From NCBI GenBank assembly GCA_029262995.1, contig JAJCYH010000012.1:160370-224369 (forward strand): a stretch of 64,000 nt of DNA, written 5' to 3'. Position 1 is the first letter of the stretch. Each line of letters starts with the position of its first letter. Shown here one piece after another: positions 10,070 to 18,661 of this stretch. The translations under genes were made by a program, and so were the position numbers. This DNA is from Saprospiraceae bacterium. GTDB lineage: Bacteria; Bacteroidota; Bacteroidia; Chitinophagales; Saprospiraceae. The notes beneath the pieces are model-generated. The model saw only the letters and a list, made by a program, of their open reading frames with translations, did no database searches and had not been told where the DNA came from.

Positions 10070-11542
10070 TTATTTTCTTGAATTGACCCAATTGTCATTC
10101 GAATGTTTTGGTTCGGATAACAATGAGGATTGATCTAAATATAGACCTAATGCTAATTTAGCTGCCGTTTCAGTTATGTTCTTTTTTTCTTCCTTTAAAA
10201 GTTCAGAGGTATAATATTTTTTGACAAAATGTGTGTCAAAATTTCCTGACTTAAATGCTTCATGATCGCATACAAAACTTCCGAATGGTAAAGTAGTTTC
10301 AATGCCTTTGATTCTAAAATCTGATATAGCTTCTTTTAGGGCTTGAATAGCTTCTGTTCTATTTTTGGCGAAAGCCACTAATTTAGCAATCATAGGATCA
10401 TAGTATATTGGAATCTCCATACCTTCCTTATAGCCACTATCTAACCTTCTTCCTTCTTTTTCAACAAAACGATACTCTTCTAATGTGCCTACACTGGGAA
10501 GGAAGTTATTCAGGGCATCTTCTGCATATACTCTTAATTCTATTGCATGACCTTTGAATTGAATTTTGTCTTGACTCAGTTCCAAAACTTCATTTCTGGC
10601 TACTTTGATTTGTTGTTCTACCAGATCGATGCCTGTAATCATTTCCGTTACAGGGTGTTCTACTTGAAGTCTGGTATTCATTTCAAGGAAAAAGAAATTC
10701 TTGTTTTCATCCAATAGAAACTCAACAGTCCCCGCACCAGAATAATCACATGCTCTTGCTACCATTACTGCAGCCTCTCCCATAGCATCTCTAAGTTTTT
10801 TATCCAGTATAGACGATGGAGCTTCTTCAACGACCTTTTGATGTCTTCTTTGTATACTACATTCACGTTCAAATAAGTGAACAATATTACCGTGGTTATC
10901 AGCAAGCACTTGGATTTCAATATGACGAGGAGAGCTTATGTATTTTTCAATAAATACAGAGCTATCACCAAATGAAGATTCCGCTTCACTGATTGCTCTT
11001 TTCATTTGACTTACCAGTTCAGATTCTTTTTCTACTATACGCATCCCCTTACCACCTCCTCCAGCTGAAGCTTTGATAAGGATGGGATATCCGATTTGCT
11101 CAGCAATGATCTTGGCTTCTTCAGAATCCGTGATGGCATTGTCAGTTCCAGGTAACATAGGGATTTCAAATTTCCTGACGGCTTCTTTCGCAGCAAGCTT
11201 ACTGCCCATTAAGTTGATGGCATAAGGTTTTGGGCCGATGAATTTGATATTGTTTTTCTCTACCAGTTCTGCGAATTTTGCATTTTCACTAAGGAATCCA
11301 TATCCTGGATGAATGCCTTCTGAATTTGTGTCAAGTGCAGCATTAATGATCTTATCTATAGCGAGGTAAGATTCAGATGAAGCATTCGCTCCAATATGAA
11401 CAGCTTCATCTGCATATAAAACATGAAGGGCATTTCTGTCAAAATCAGAGTAAACAGCTACGGTTTTTATACCCATTTTTTTTGCTGTCTTCATTACTCT
11501 TAAGGCGATTTCACCTCTATTGGCAACTAATATTTTTTTCAT
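10070..11542 (-). CDS. accC: acyl-CoA carboxylase, biotin carboxylase subunit
   Basis: 490 residues. ATP-grasp biotin carboxylase with MKKILVANRGEIALRVM at the start, the ATP lid IKASAGGGGKGMRIV and EMNTRLQVEHPVTEM near the active site. It carboxylates biotin on the adjacent carrier protein. I place the start at the ATG at 11542, where the family's conserved first residues begin; a longer frame begins with a TTG at 11560 inside the upstream gene. The C-terminus ends after the biotin carboxylase domain without a carrier domain, which is a separate gene here. Because acetyl-CoA and propionyl-CoA carboxylases share this subunit type, the symbol is approximate. Confidence 0.92.
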   Translation of the reverse strand: MKKILVANRGEIALRVMKTAKKMGIKTVAVYSDFDRNALHVLYADEAVHIGANASSESYLAIDKIINAALDTNSEGIHPGYGFLSENAKFAELVEKNNIKFIGPKPYAINLMGSKLAAKEAVRKFEIPMLPGTDNAITDSEEAKIIAEQIGYPILIKASAGGGGKGMRIVEKESELVSQMKRAISEAESSFGDSSVFIEKYISSPRHIEIQVLADNHGNIVHLFERECSIQRRHQKVVEEAPSSILDKKLRDAMGEAAVMVARACDYSGAGTVEFLLDENKNFFFLEMNTRLQVEHPVTEMITGIDLVEQQIKVARNEVLELSQDKIQFKGHAIELRVYAEDALNNFLPSVGTLEEYRFVEKEGRRLDSGYKEGMEIPIYYDPMIAKLVAFAKNRTEAIQALKEAISDFRIKGIETTLPFGSFVCDHEAFKSGNFDTHFVKKYYTSELLKEEKKNITETAAKLALGLYLDQSSLLSEPKHSNDNWVNSRK

Positions 11543-11552
11543 TCCTATTCTG

Positions 11553-12029
11553 TTATTCAAGTTCTAACAATATCTGGTGCTTATCCACTGAATCACCTTT
11601 TTTGATATGAATAGCTTTAACAATACCTTCTCCATCAGATTTAAGGATATTCTCCATTTTCATTGCTTCAAGAATGATAAGGTCCTCATTTTTAGTTACG
11701 CTTTGGCCTTCTTTGATCAAAATGTCGAGGATTAGCCCAGGCATAGGAGCCTTAAGTTCTTTTTGACTGTTGTCAAAGCTTGCGTTCAGTCCCATTTTTT
11801 CAATCAATAGCTCAAGTGGTCCAGATATAGTAAATGAGAACTTTTCCTGGTTGAGTAAAATCTCTATTGTCTTTCTTTTTCTACTGATTTCAATAAGTTC
11901 CAGTTCAAAGCATTGGTTATCTTGAATGTAGTGATATCTATTGTTTCCTAAGGGAAACAGTTCAAGCGCAACTATATCTTGATGGGCAAAGCTGAAAATG
12001 CTGTCTTCTGATGTTACTGTGAATTGCAT
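11553..12029 (-). CDS. biotin carboxyl carrier protein of acyl-CoA carboxylase
   Basis: 158 residues. The C-terminal lipoyl/biotinyl domain (about 92-158) contains APMPGLILDI and EAMKMEN, where Lys124 would be biotinylated. The N-terminal 90 residues form a beta-rich region like the BT linker domain of propionyl-CoA carboxylase alpha chains. It is the first gene of the carboxylase operon; the biotin carboxylase ATG follows 10 bases after its stop. In actinobacteria and mammals this domain is fused to the biotin carboxylase, so the complex here is split over three genes. Confidence 0.9.
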   Translation of the reverse strand: MQFTVTSEDSIFSFAHQDIVALELFPLGNNRYHYIQDNQCFELELIEISRKRKTIEILLNQEKFSFTISGPLELLIEKMGLNASFDNSQKELKAPMPGLILDILIKEGQSVTKNEDLIILEAMKMENILKSDGEGIVKAIHIKKGDSVDKHQILLELE

Positions 12030-12142
12030 AAGTTCATTGGGCTTTTAAATGTTGAAAGCAATACAATATTCGGTTTGGTGCGTTAATGATACCACCAAAA
12101 GCAATTTTTCACAAAAAAAAATGGCAAAATCTAAAAGACTGT

Positions 12143-12159
12143 TTTATTTGGCAAATAAA
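12143..12159. promoter_or_regulatory. perfect 17-bp palindrome in a divergent intergenic region
   Basis: TTTATTTG, one central G, then CAAATAAA form a perfect inverted repeat of 8+1+8. It sits in the 170-base gap between the carboxylase operon (minus) and the cytochrome c gene (plus), about 40 bases before the plus start, where an operator would be expected. It is AT-rich, so chance is possible; no binding protein can be named. Confidence 0.3.
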
Positions 12160-12199
12160 CTTCTGAATAAAATTTACCTTAGAATCTAAATTATAACTT

Positions 12200-12733
12200 A
12201 TGAAAATTAATATTCTTAGTGCCCTGTCTTTATTTTTTATTGTAATTATATTCTCGTGTGTAGGAAGCGATAACAAGTCTAACAGTAATCAAGTTGCAGA
12301 ATCTTCTATTAATAAGAAAAATGGAATTATTGCTGAAACTGAAACAAACGAAAATAAAGAAGTAGATGAGCAATATTCGGAGGAAGTTGTAGAAGGAAAT
12401 GGAGATAAAGTATACGACCAAGATGAAGTAAAGGTGACTCCGGAGCAAATCGCCAAAGCAGATGAGTTGATCGCATCAGTAAAAGATTCTGATATTGAAA
12501 AAGTTGATGTAAATAAATTGTACAGAATGCATTGTGCTTTATGTCACGGGTTTAAAGGAAATATGAAAATTAACGGTGCTAAAGATTTGACTATATCTGA
12601 TATTCCTTTAAATGAAAGTGTTGCTCAGGTTTATCATGGGAAAGGATTGATGACTCCTTATAAGGGCATTCTGAAAGATGCTGAAATTGTAGCATTATCT
12701 AAATATATAGAAACATTACGTAAGAAAGGATAA
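12200..12733 (+). CDS. cytochrome c family lipoprotein
   Basis: 177 residues. The N-terminus has a hydrophobic signal ending in a lipobox (VIIFSC, Cys20), then an acidic linker (about 21-95). A small cytochrome c domain follows with CALCH (about 112-116) for covalent haem and a probable Met ligand in GKGLMTPYKG. It would be an envelope-anchored single-haem electron carrier. Its stop overlaps the TesB start by one base (TAATG), so the two are cotranscribed although their functions appear unrelated. Confidence 0.85.
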   Translation: MKINILSALSLFFIVIIFSCVGSDNKSNSNQVAESSINKKNGIIAETETNENKEVDEQYSEEVVEGNGDKVYDQDEVKVTPEQIAKADELIASVKDSDIEKVDVNKLYRMHCALCHGFKGNMKINGAKDLTISDIPLNESVAQVYHGKGLMTPYKGILKDAEIVALSKYIETLRKKG

Positions 12734-13593
12734 TGGAAAATCTAGCTGACTTACTTGCCATATTAAAACTTGAAAAGACTTCTGAAACTGGATTCAGAGG
12801 ACAAAATTATATTACACCGTGGCGTATTGTTTTTGGAGGTCAGGTACTAGGACAATCTTTGCATGCAGCCTATGAGACTGTACCTTCAGGCCGTTTTGTT
12901 CACTCCTTGCATGGATATTTTATATTGCCTGGCAATGTTGACACTCCTATAGATTATGAAGTAGATATAACAAGAGATGGAGGTTCCTTTAATACGAGAC
13001 GTGTTGTAGCAAAGCAAGATGGCAAAACCATTTTTGTTGCTGCTTTTTCCTTCCAACTTGAGCAGGAGGGTTTGGATCATCAGATTTATATGCCAAATGT
13101 TGTTTCGCCAGAAATATTAATGACTGACCTTGAACAATTGGAAGATATCAAAGAGTCACATCCAATGCTCTATCTAAGATTGTCAAGGCTGCATCCCAAT
13201 CCTATAGAATTCAGACCTGTAGAACAAATTTTTTCAAAAGAAATGAAAAAACTAGCACCATTCAGACATGTCTGGATCAGATCTAGAGAGAAGCTAGAGC
13301 AGAATATCAGGTTGCACCATCAAGTATTGGCTTTTGCATCAGATTACAATTTATTAGGAACAGCACTTTTACCTCATAGAGAAACACTAATTAATCAAAA
13401 CTATTTCATTGCTAGCCTGGACCATGCGATGTGGTTTCATAGGTCATATGATTTAAATAATTGGATACTTATTGCTATGGATAGTCCAAGTGCATGCAAT
13501 TCAAGAGCCTTAACAAGAGCTAATATATTCAGTAAAGATGGAAAGCTTGTTGTCTCACTAGCCCAAGAAGGCCTTATACGTGTAATGAGATAG
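12733..13593 (+). CDS. tesB: acyl-CoA thioesterase II (TesB-like)
   Basis: 286 residues with two hotdog domains, the standard TesB length. Characteristic segments are GGQVLGQSLHAAYETV, HSLHGYFILPGN, and in the second half SLDHAMWFHR with the catalytic Asp and AQEGLIRV with the Gln. It hydrolyses medium- to long-chain acyl-CoA to free fatty acid and CoA, which fits the surrounding acyl-CoA genes. Translationally coupled to the preceding cytochrome gene. Confidence 0.92.
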   Translation: MENLADLLAILKLEKTSETGFRGQNYITPWRIVFGGQVLGQSLHAAYETVPSGRFVHSLHGYFILPGNVDTPIDYEVDITRDGGSFNTRRVVAKQDGKTIFVAAFSFQLEQEGLDHQIYMPNVVSPEILMTDLEQLEDIKESHPMLYLRLSRLHPNPIEFRPVEQIFSKEMKKLAPFRHVWIRSREKLEQNIRLHHQVLAFASDYNLLGTALLPHRETLINQNYFIASLDHAMWFHRSYDLNNWILIAMDSPSACNSRALTRANIFSKDGKLVVSLAQEGLIRVMR

Positions 13594-13696
13594 AGAATGT
13601 TCATATGCAAGACATTCTAATCAACAAGTATGAAATATCTTAAAGATTAGTTTTAAATATTGACTATATTGGTATTATAGTATTAATAAAGATTTT

Positions 13697-14437
13697 ATGA
13701 AAAAAAGAGAATTTATAAAAACAGGTTCAATATTAACGATAGGTGCATTGACTGTTCCTCTAACATCTTGTCAAAATTCAGGGTCTAAAAATGTAGAAGC
13801 AGATGGCAGTCAATCAGAAGGTGTTTCAGTTTTTGAATTACCTGAACTTCCTTATAGCGTTTCCGAACTTGAACCATATATTGATCAGAGAACAATGGAG
13901 ATTCATCATGGGAAGCACCATGCTGGTTACGTTAAAAAATTAAATGCTGCACTTGAAGGTCATGATTTAGCTGGGAAAGCTTTGACTGATATAGTTAAGT
14001 CTGTCACCAAGTCCGATACTGGTGTAAGAAACAATGGAGGAGGACATTACAATCACAGTTTGTTCTGGAAAATAATGAAACCAGGAGGAGGAGATAGTCC
14101 CTCGGGCAAACTATTAGATGCTCTTAATTCTACCTTCGGGTCTTTGGATGCCTTTCAGGAAAAATTTGCTGGAGCAGCAGGCTCAAGATTTGGTTCTGGC
14201 TGGGCGTGGCTTTCGGTTAATAAGAAAAATAAACTGTTTATCAGTTCTACACCTAATCAGGATAATCCATTGATGTCGAATCTTGTTGAAAATCCCGGAG
14301 CTCCAATTTTAGGTATTGATGTTTGGGAACATGCGTATTATTTGAAATATCAAAATAAACGTAATGACTACATTACCAATTTTATGAAAATAATAAATTG
14401 GGAAGAAGTAGCTAAAAATTACGATCAGTTAATTTAG
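13697..14437 (+). CDS. sodA: superoxide dismutase, Mn/Fe family, exported lipoprotein
   Basis: 246 residues. The leader MKKREFIKTGSILTIGALTVPLTSC ends in a lipobox, so the enzyme is probably anchored in the envelope, which is uncommon for this family. The metal ligands are all present: His in MEIHHGKHH, His in HYNHSLFW, and Asp and His in DVWEHAYYLKYQ. Gly in NNGGGHYNHSLFW and the Gln in TPNQDNPL fit the manganese or cambialistic pattern. It removes periplasmic or surface superoxide. The 3' end overlaps that of the convergent cytochrome gene by 9 bases. Confidence 0.93.
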   Translation: MKKREFIKTGSILTIGALTVPLTSCQNSGSKNVEADGSQSEGVSVFELPELPYSVSELEPYIDQRTMEIHHGKHHAGYVKKLNAALEGHDLAGKALTDIVKSVTKSDTGVRNNGGGHYNHSLFWKIMKPGGGDSPSGKLLDALNSTFGSLDAFQEKFAGAAGSRFGSGWAWLSVNKKNKLFISSTPNQDNPLMSNLVENPGAPILGIDVWEHAYYLKYQNKRNDYITNFMKIINWEEVAKNYDQLI

Positions 14438-14938
14438 GTCTAAGACATACCATTCAATTGCATCTATGTCAAGATTTGGTCTTCTACCAGTATCTTTTGG
14501 GGCGTAGTGGGTTGATAAATAGTCTAAGATGTTAACTTCACTGTCACCCAAATCATGCAAACCTTGTGTTTTTTGCATCCATCTTATCATTTGGTGCCAG
14601 CCTTGCCTTGTCGCTCTGTTCTGAGTGATCATTTTTGATGAATGACAGGAGAGGCAGTTAGCTTTGATAAATTTGAAGTTTTTGTCATATACCATTCCTG
14701 TTTTTACATGAATACCTTTTTCTACACGATCCCATTCATCAATTTGTATACTTGCTCTTTCAGTAGTTCTTTTAGCCAACTCAAGCTTGTCATATTTTGG
14801 TCTGTTGAAAAATTTATCAATGTCATTTCTAAAGCCAAAATATACGATTACGGTTATTGATAAAAGTACAATTGCACTAATCATGGACAAGAGGGTAGAC
14901 CATAGCAAGTCAGTATTCCAATTATTATTCTCTTGCAT
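14429..14938 (-). CDS. membrane-anchored cytochrome c subunit of sulfite dehydrogenase (SorB-like)
   Basis: 169 residues. An uncleaved N-terminal membrane anchor (about 12-34) precedes a domain with one CLSCH haem site and a candidate Met ligand in IRWMQKTQGL. The gene follows the sulfite-oxidase-type molybdoenzyme with a TAATG overlap, so the cytochrome is very likely its electron acceptor. The pairing with SorA-type enzymes is known for sulfite dehydrogenases; the precise partner is inferred from position. Confidence 0.8.
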   Translation of the reverse strand: MQENNNWNTDLLWSTLLSMISAIVLLSITVIVYFGFRNDIDKFFNRPKYDKLELAKRTTERASIQIDEWDRVEKGIHVKTGMVYDKNFKFIKANCLSCHSSKMITQNRATRQGWHQMIRWMQKTQGLHDLGDSEVNILDYLSTHYAPKDTGRRPNLDIDAIEWYVLDLN

Positions 14939-16182
14939 TAGGATTCTACTTTTATAGCTATTCTGTGGCAGGCATTATTCAAGTAGCCTTTCGGATTCCA
15001 ACCAGGTAAAATAATTGGTTGTGAATCTCCTGAACTATCGGTAGCTCTTGCCCAGACTTCATAGTACCCAGTTTTAGGGAATTGGATCTCAGCAGAGAAA
15101 TTTTGCCAGGCGTATCTATTGGTTGCAGGCAGTAAGTTGCATGGTTTCCAATTTATACCAAAGTCAATGGAGTATTCAACCAGTTTGATTGACAGTTCAT
15201 GAGTCCATGCATGACCTCGAATAGGAAGTGATTGATTTTTCTTTATTGTAGCACCGGTTTGAGGATACGTTATTAAGGATTTGACAGGCATGTTCTCAAT
15301 GATACACATTTCACTGTCTTCAACTTTTGCTCCTGGAGCTACTGGATCACAAGGTATTCTATAAGATTGGCCACCCATTTTGGCACCATCATGAACCTTA
15401 TTTCGAATAGCAATCTTACTTAACCATTTGCCTGAACATGAAGCTGGATAACCTCCAAAAACCAATCTCAAAGGATAGCCATTCATCAATGGAATATCCT
15501 TGCCATTCATTTCCCAAGCAATTATACTCTCATCTTCCATTGCTTTTTGTATCGGTACACCACGGGAGATGCTATCTTTTTTCGGGTCACCACTCAAATG
15601 GCTGTCTTTACCGTAATAAGCAAGATATGTGGCATCCGACTTGAGGCCAACATCCTTTAATACATCCTTTAGTTTGACCCCCGTCCATTCAGCACATCCT
15701 ACTGCGCCGGTACTCCATTGGTTTCCTTTTGCGGGAGGATTAAATTCTTTTCGTCCATTTCCTCCACACTCTAGTGTGATTATTAGTTTGACAGGTTCAA
15801 ATTTATTCTTTAGCTCTTCAAGAGAGTAAGTCTTTTTAGATTTTACCGATTCACCATCAAAACTTAATGTCCATTGGTTTTTGTCAGGATTTGATGGAGG
15901 TATTCCATTATTTCTTACGAAAAATAAATCGTTTGGCGTTAGATCGTTATCCAATAAGTGAGCAGGTGTCTCAGCGTTTACGGGTCTGTCATTTAATAAT
16001 GTAAGCAAGTCGCTTTTACCGGGTATTTTACTTAAAATGCCTTCCTCAAAAAGGGCGATGGGTAATATATCTTTCGTAAGATTTTTACCATAGACAACGG
16101 GGGCTCCAATTGCCAATGCAATACTTTGTAAAAGAGTGTTCTTTAAAAATTTTCTTCTATGATTGTGAACCTTATCTGCCAT
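14938..16182 (-). CDS. sulfite oxidase-type molybdopterin oxidoreductase (SorA-like)
   Basis: 414 residues. The twin-arginine leader HRRKFLKNTLL marks export of a folded enzyme. The molybdopterin domain contains ITLECGGNGR, whose Cys would bind molybdenum, plus QWSTGAVGCAEWTGV and GYPLRLVFGGYPASCSGKWL. A C-terminal dimerisation domain ends WNPKGYLNNACHRI. It would oxidise sulfite to sulfate in the periplasm and pass electrons to the cytochrome encoded next. Its start overlaps the end of the rhodanese gene by 11 bases. Confidence 0.9.
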   Translation of the reverse strand: MADKVHNHRRKFLKNTLLQSIALAIGAPVVYGKNLTKDILPIALFEEGILSKIPGKSDLLTLLNDRPVNAETPAHLLDNDLTPNDLFFVRNNGIPPSNPDKNQWTLSFDGESVKSKKTYSLEELKNKFEPVKLIITLECGGNGRKEFNPPAKGNQWSTGAVGCAEWTGVKLKDVLKDVGLKSDATYLAYYGKDSHLSGDPKKDSISRGVPIQKAMEDESIIAWEMNGKDIPLMNGYPLRLVFGGYPASCSGKWLSKIAIRNKVHDGAKMGGQSYRIPCDPVAPGAKVEDSEMCIIENMPVKSLITYPQTGATIKKNQSLPIRGHAWTHELSIKLVEYSIDFGINWKPCNLLPATNRYAWQNFSAEIQFPKTGYYEVWARATDSSGDSQPIILPGWNPKGYLNNACHRIAIKVES

Positions 16183-17227
16183 CTTGTATTTGTTGGTTTT
16201 TTAACTCGGTTGTTTCAGCAATCAAACTATCATATAGTGTCATAAAGTTAAGAGAATCGCAAATTTGTTCTATTGGGATATCTGACTTTTTTTTATTCAA
16301 ATAACTCCATTCAATCCAAGAGCCATCATAATTTTTTACATTAGGAAAACCCAGCAAATGTTTCATTACAAAATAGCTGTGTGAAGACCTTGAACCTGAT
16401 TGGCAATATAGAATTATATTTTTGTCCGAATGTATTCCTTTTTGATGCAGGTTGTAATGCAAATCTTTAATGGACTTTATTCTGTGGTCTCCGGTTAAGT
16501 CAACCAGTTCTGACCAATTCAAATGAACAGATCCTGGGATTTTGCCTCTATTGAAACTTCCTTTTTTATGCTTGTAAACTTTGTCATTCAGTATAAAGGG
16601 CTTTCCTTCAAATTCGTACACCTCCCGGGTATCAATCAGCAGATAATCTTCATTATTAAGATTGGAGATAATTTCTTCGAATTTGGCATAACTTGAAAAG
16701 TCTTTCCGTGACTCCAATGTATAATTACTTGCAACGATTTTTCTTGATGGGTCTTGTTCTACTGGCAAGCCAAGTTGCTTCCAATATTTCATTCCACCGT
16801 TTAGGACTTTGAAATTGTCAAAACCATATAATTCCAACACCCATGCAAATCTTAAGGCATCTACATTTCCTTTTATATCGTAAAGAATCAATTGAGAACT
16901 TTCCTCTACGCCCAAATTTTGAAGAAGCGATTCTAATTTATTTTCATCAATTATCAATTCAGAGATGGAGTCTATGTTGCTGGTAGTGTATTGAGGCCTC
17001 CAAATGTTTATTGCTCCAGGCAAATGGCCTTTTTGGTAGTCTTCAGATTTGCTGATATGTAAAATGATGAGTTGCTCTTTTTCTGCTTTAAGCAAATGAG
17101 TTAATTCTTGGGCACTGATCAGGTGCTCATGCTGAATATCATCTTTGGAGTCAGACAATTCGTTTTGCGTAGCTTCCGGATTACAAGCTAACAAACAGAT
17201 AAACAACATGTAGAGGATGATTTTCAA
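16172..17227 (-). CDS. two-domain rhodanese (thiosulfate/mercaptopyruvate sulfurtransferase), lipoprotein
   Basis: 351 residues. The signal MKIILYMLFICLLAC carries a lipobox at Cys15. Two rhodanese domains follow: an inactive-looking N-terminal one (GHLPGAINIW, LYDIKGNVDALR) and a C-terminal one with GKIPGSVHLNW and the active loop LYCQSGSRSSH. It moves sulfane sulfur from thiosulfate or a related donor and would release sulfite for the sulfite dehydrogenase encoded immediately downstream. First gene of the three-gene operon. Confidence 0.88.
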   Translation of the reverse strand: MKIILYMLFICLLACNPEATQNELSDSKDDIQHEHLISAQELTHLLKAEKEQLIILHISKSEDYQKGHLPGAINIWRPQYTTSNIDSISELIIDENKLESLLQNLGVEESSQLILYDIKGNVDALRFAWVLELYGFDNFKVLNGGMKYWKQLGLPVEQDPSRKIVASNYTLESRKDFSSYAKFEEIISNLNNEDYLLIDTREVYEFEGKPFILNDKVYKHKKGSFNRGKIPGSVHLNWSELVDLTGDHRIKSIKDLHYNLHQKGIHSDKNIILYCQSGSRSSHSYFVMKHLLGFPNVKNYDGSWIEWSYLNKKKSDIPIEQICDSLNFMTLYDSLIAETTELKNQQIQDGR

Positions 17228-17651
17228 TTTTTCGGTTATCGGGAGAAAGATAGAAAGCTTTTATTGAAAACAGGAAGGAATGCTACTGAAATTAAAAATT
17301 CAATAGATTACTTGTAATACAAAACTTATTAGAATTATTGTTAGAGTTTGCTATTAGAGAATCCAAATTGCTTTAAAGTTTCTTGGTTATTTCTTGGTTT
17401 TATTAACGGTCGAATTACCCATTCAATAATAGATATATTATATAAAGTTATTTCATTTTTGCTTCTGTTGAATTTTCGAGTTAATCTCAAATACTGATAC
17501 AGCATAAGTACAACATCAATTCTCAAGTGGCATTGCGCACTTTTCAATATTATATTTGATTTAAATGTGCCGACTAAAAAATTAGTAATTAATTTAAACC
17601 ATTTCTAAAATAAATTACGAAATAATTTACAGTTTGCATTTCTGGACATTC
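17228..17651. other. intergenic region, no supported gene
   Basis: About 420 bases without a convincing gene. A 68-codon frame on the minus strand (17341-17547) has no recognisable motif or leader. I see no hairpin terminator or tRNA. Confidence 0.5.
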
Positions 17652-17921
17652 TTAACTTTTTTTCCAGTTATAAATTAAGGCAATCATAAATCCTGATATC
17701 CATCCTATACCAAATGTCAAAATGATACCAGCAAGGGATTGTCCGATTGGAACATTAATTTGACTTACTGTTGAAACATCCAATCCGTGAAGGATGCTGT
17801 TAAAGAACCAAATAGTTCCATTCTGTCCGACAATTAACATTAGGCATATACAAGCAAGATATAATACAGATCCAGTTACTCCAATTGCTAAAGCTAATTT
17901 ACTTGATTTTATTGTTTTCAT
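17652..17921 (-). CDS. DUF5676 family small membrane protein
   Basis: 89 residues with two transmembrane helices (about 10-32 and 60-83), separated by a loop containing WFFNSILHGLDVS, and ending NWKKS. The pattern matches DUF5676 proteins, which in Bacteroidota often sit beside metal-resistance or cytochrome genes. No catalytic residues are visible; function unknown. Confidence 0.7.
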   Translation of the reverse strand: MKTIKSSKLALAIGVTGSVLYLACICLMLIVGQNGTIWFFNSILHGLDVSTVSQINVPIGQSLAGIILTFGIGWISGFMIALIYNWKKS

Positions 17922-18364
17922 AATTTCTCTTTTATTGTGAAGAGATAGGTTTATCTTTAATAAGCCTTATCTTATAATTCTCTTAATTCCGTAGTCTTTT
18001 CATAGGACTTATTTTTGGGATCATGCTCATTATGTTTTCAAGCCAAAGATTCTACCCTTAAGGATGAAGATGGTATTCATCAACAGTATTGTGACATAAT
18101 TATTCATAACGAAACCCGAGCATATCATTGAACTTATACATTGTGGATGAAAAATAATTCATTTGTTCAATGATGCACATGGGCGAAGAATTATTGTATC
18201 GAAATACTTCTTATTTATTATCTCTTATCCCTTCAAGTGCCACTTTGTCATTTTTGATAATATCAATAGGACCTTCTTCATCCTGGCGATATGAATTAGG
18301 AATAGGACTTCAAATAAGAGAATTATTTATATTTCATGATTTAATATTTTGTTCACAAAAAGAA
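17922..18364. other. intergenic region with a possible decayed reading frame
   Basis: About 440 bases without an intact gene. On the minus strand around 18200-18300 one frame reads QDEEGPIDIIKNDKVALEG before a stop, which looks protein-like but has no clear start and could be a gene remnant. Nothing else is recognisable. Confidence 0.35.
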
Positions 18365-18634
18365 TTAATTAGCTGTTTTTAAGAAGTCTGCAATTTTTAC
18401 AGCCTCTGGTTCTGTTAAGTTTGCTCTTACACGCATGTGCATAACGGCTACATCCCACTCCGCATCACTGAAAGATTCGGGTGATGGTGTATTGTGACAT
18501 CTAAGGCAATTTTCACCCCAAAGTTGTGCACCTGTTTTGGCTTCCACTATGGTGCTGGTTGATCTGCAACTACTTATAATTGCAATGAGTGAAAGTAGGG
18601 TGAATAAAAAAATGATGATAGGTATCTTTTTCAT
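18365..18634 (-). CDS. small cytochrome c lipoprotein
   Basis: 89 residues. A signal with lipobox (IAIISSC, Cys23) precedes a compact domain with one CLRCH haem site and a possible Met ligand in VAVMHMRVR. It ends KIADFLKTAN, as small class I cytochromes do. It follows the porin gene by 27 bases and probably belongs to the same operon with the second cytochrome (19904-20332), suggesting an envelope electron-transfer module. Confidence 0.8.
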   Translation of the reverse strand: MKKIPIIIFLFTLLSLIAIISSCRSTSTIVEAKTGAQLWGENCLRCHNTPSPESFSDAEWDVAVMHMRVRANLTEPEAVKIADFLKTAN

Positions 18635-18661
18635 TATAATTGATTTTATTTTGTTTAAAAA

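Noticed and set aside
13594..13618. terminator hairpin after tesB
   Set aside because: AGAATGT and ACATTCT form a seven-base stem but no T-run follows.
17341..17547. 68-codon minus-strand frame
   Set aside because: No leader, motif or sensible composition; lies in an AT-rich gap with no partner.
18170..18382. 70-codon plus-strand frame
   Set aside because: Hydrophobic by chance, overlaps the end of the cytochrome gene on the other strand and has no family features.
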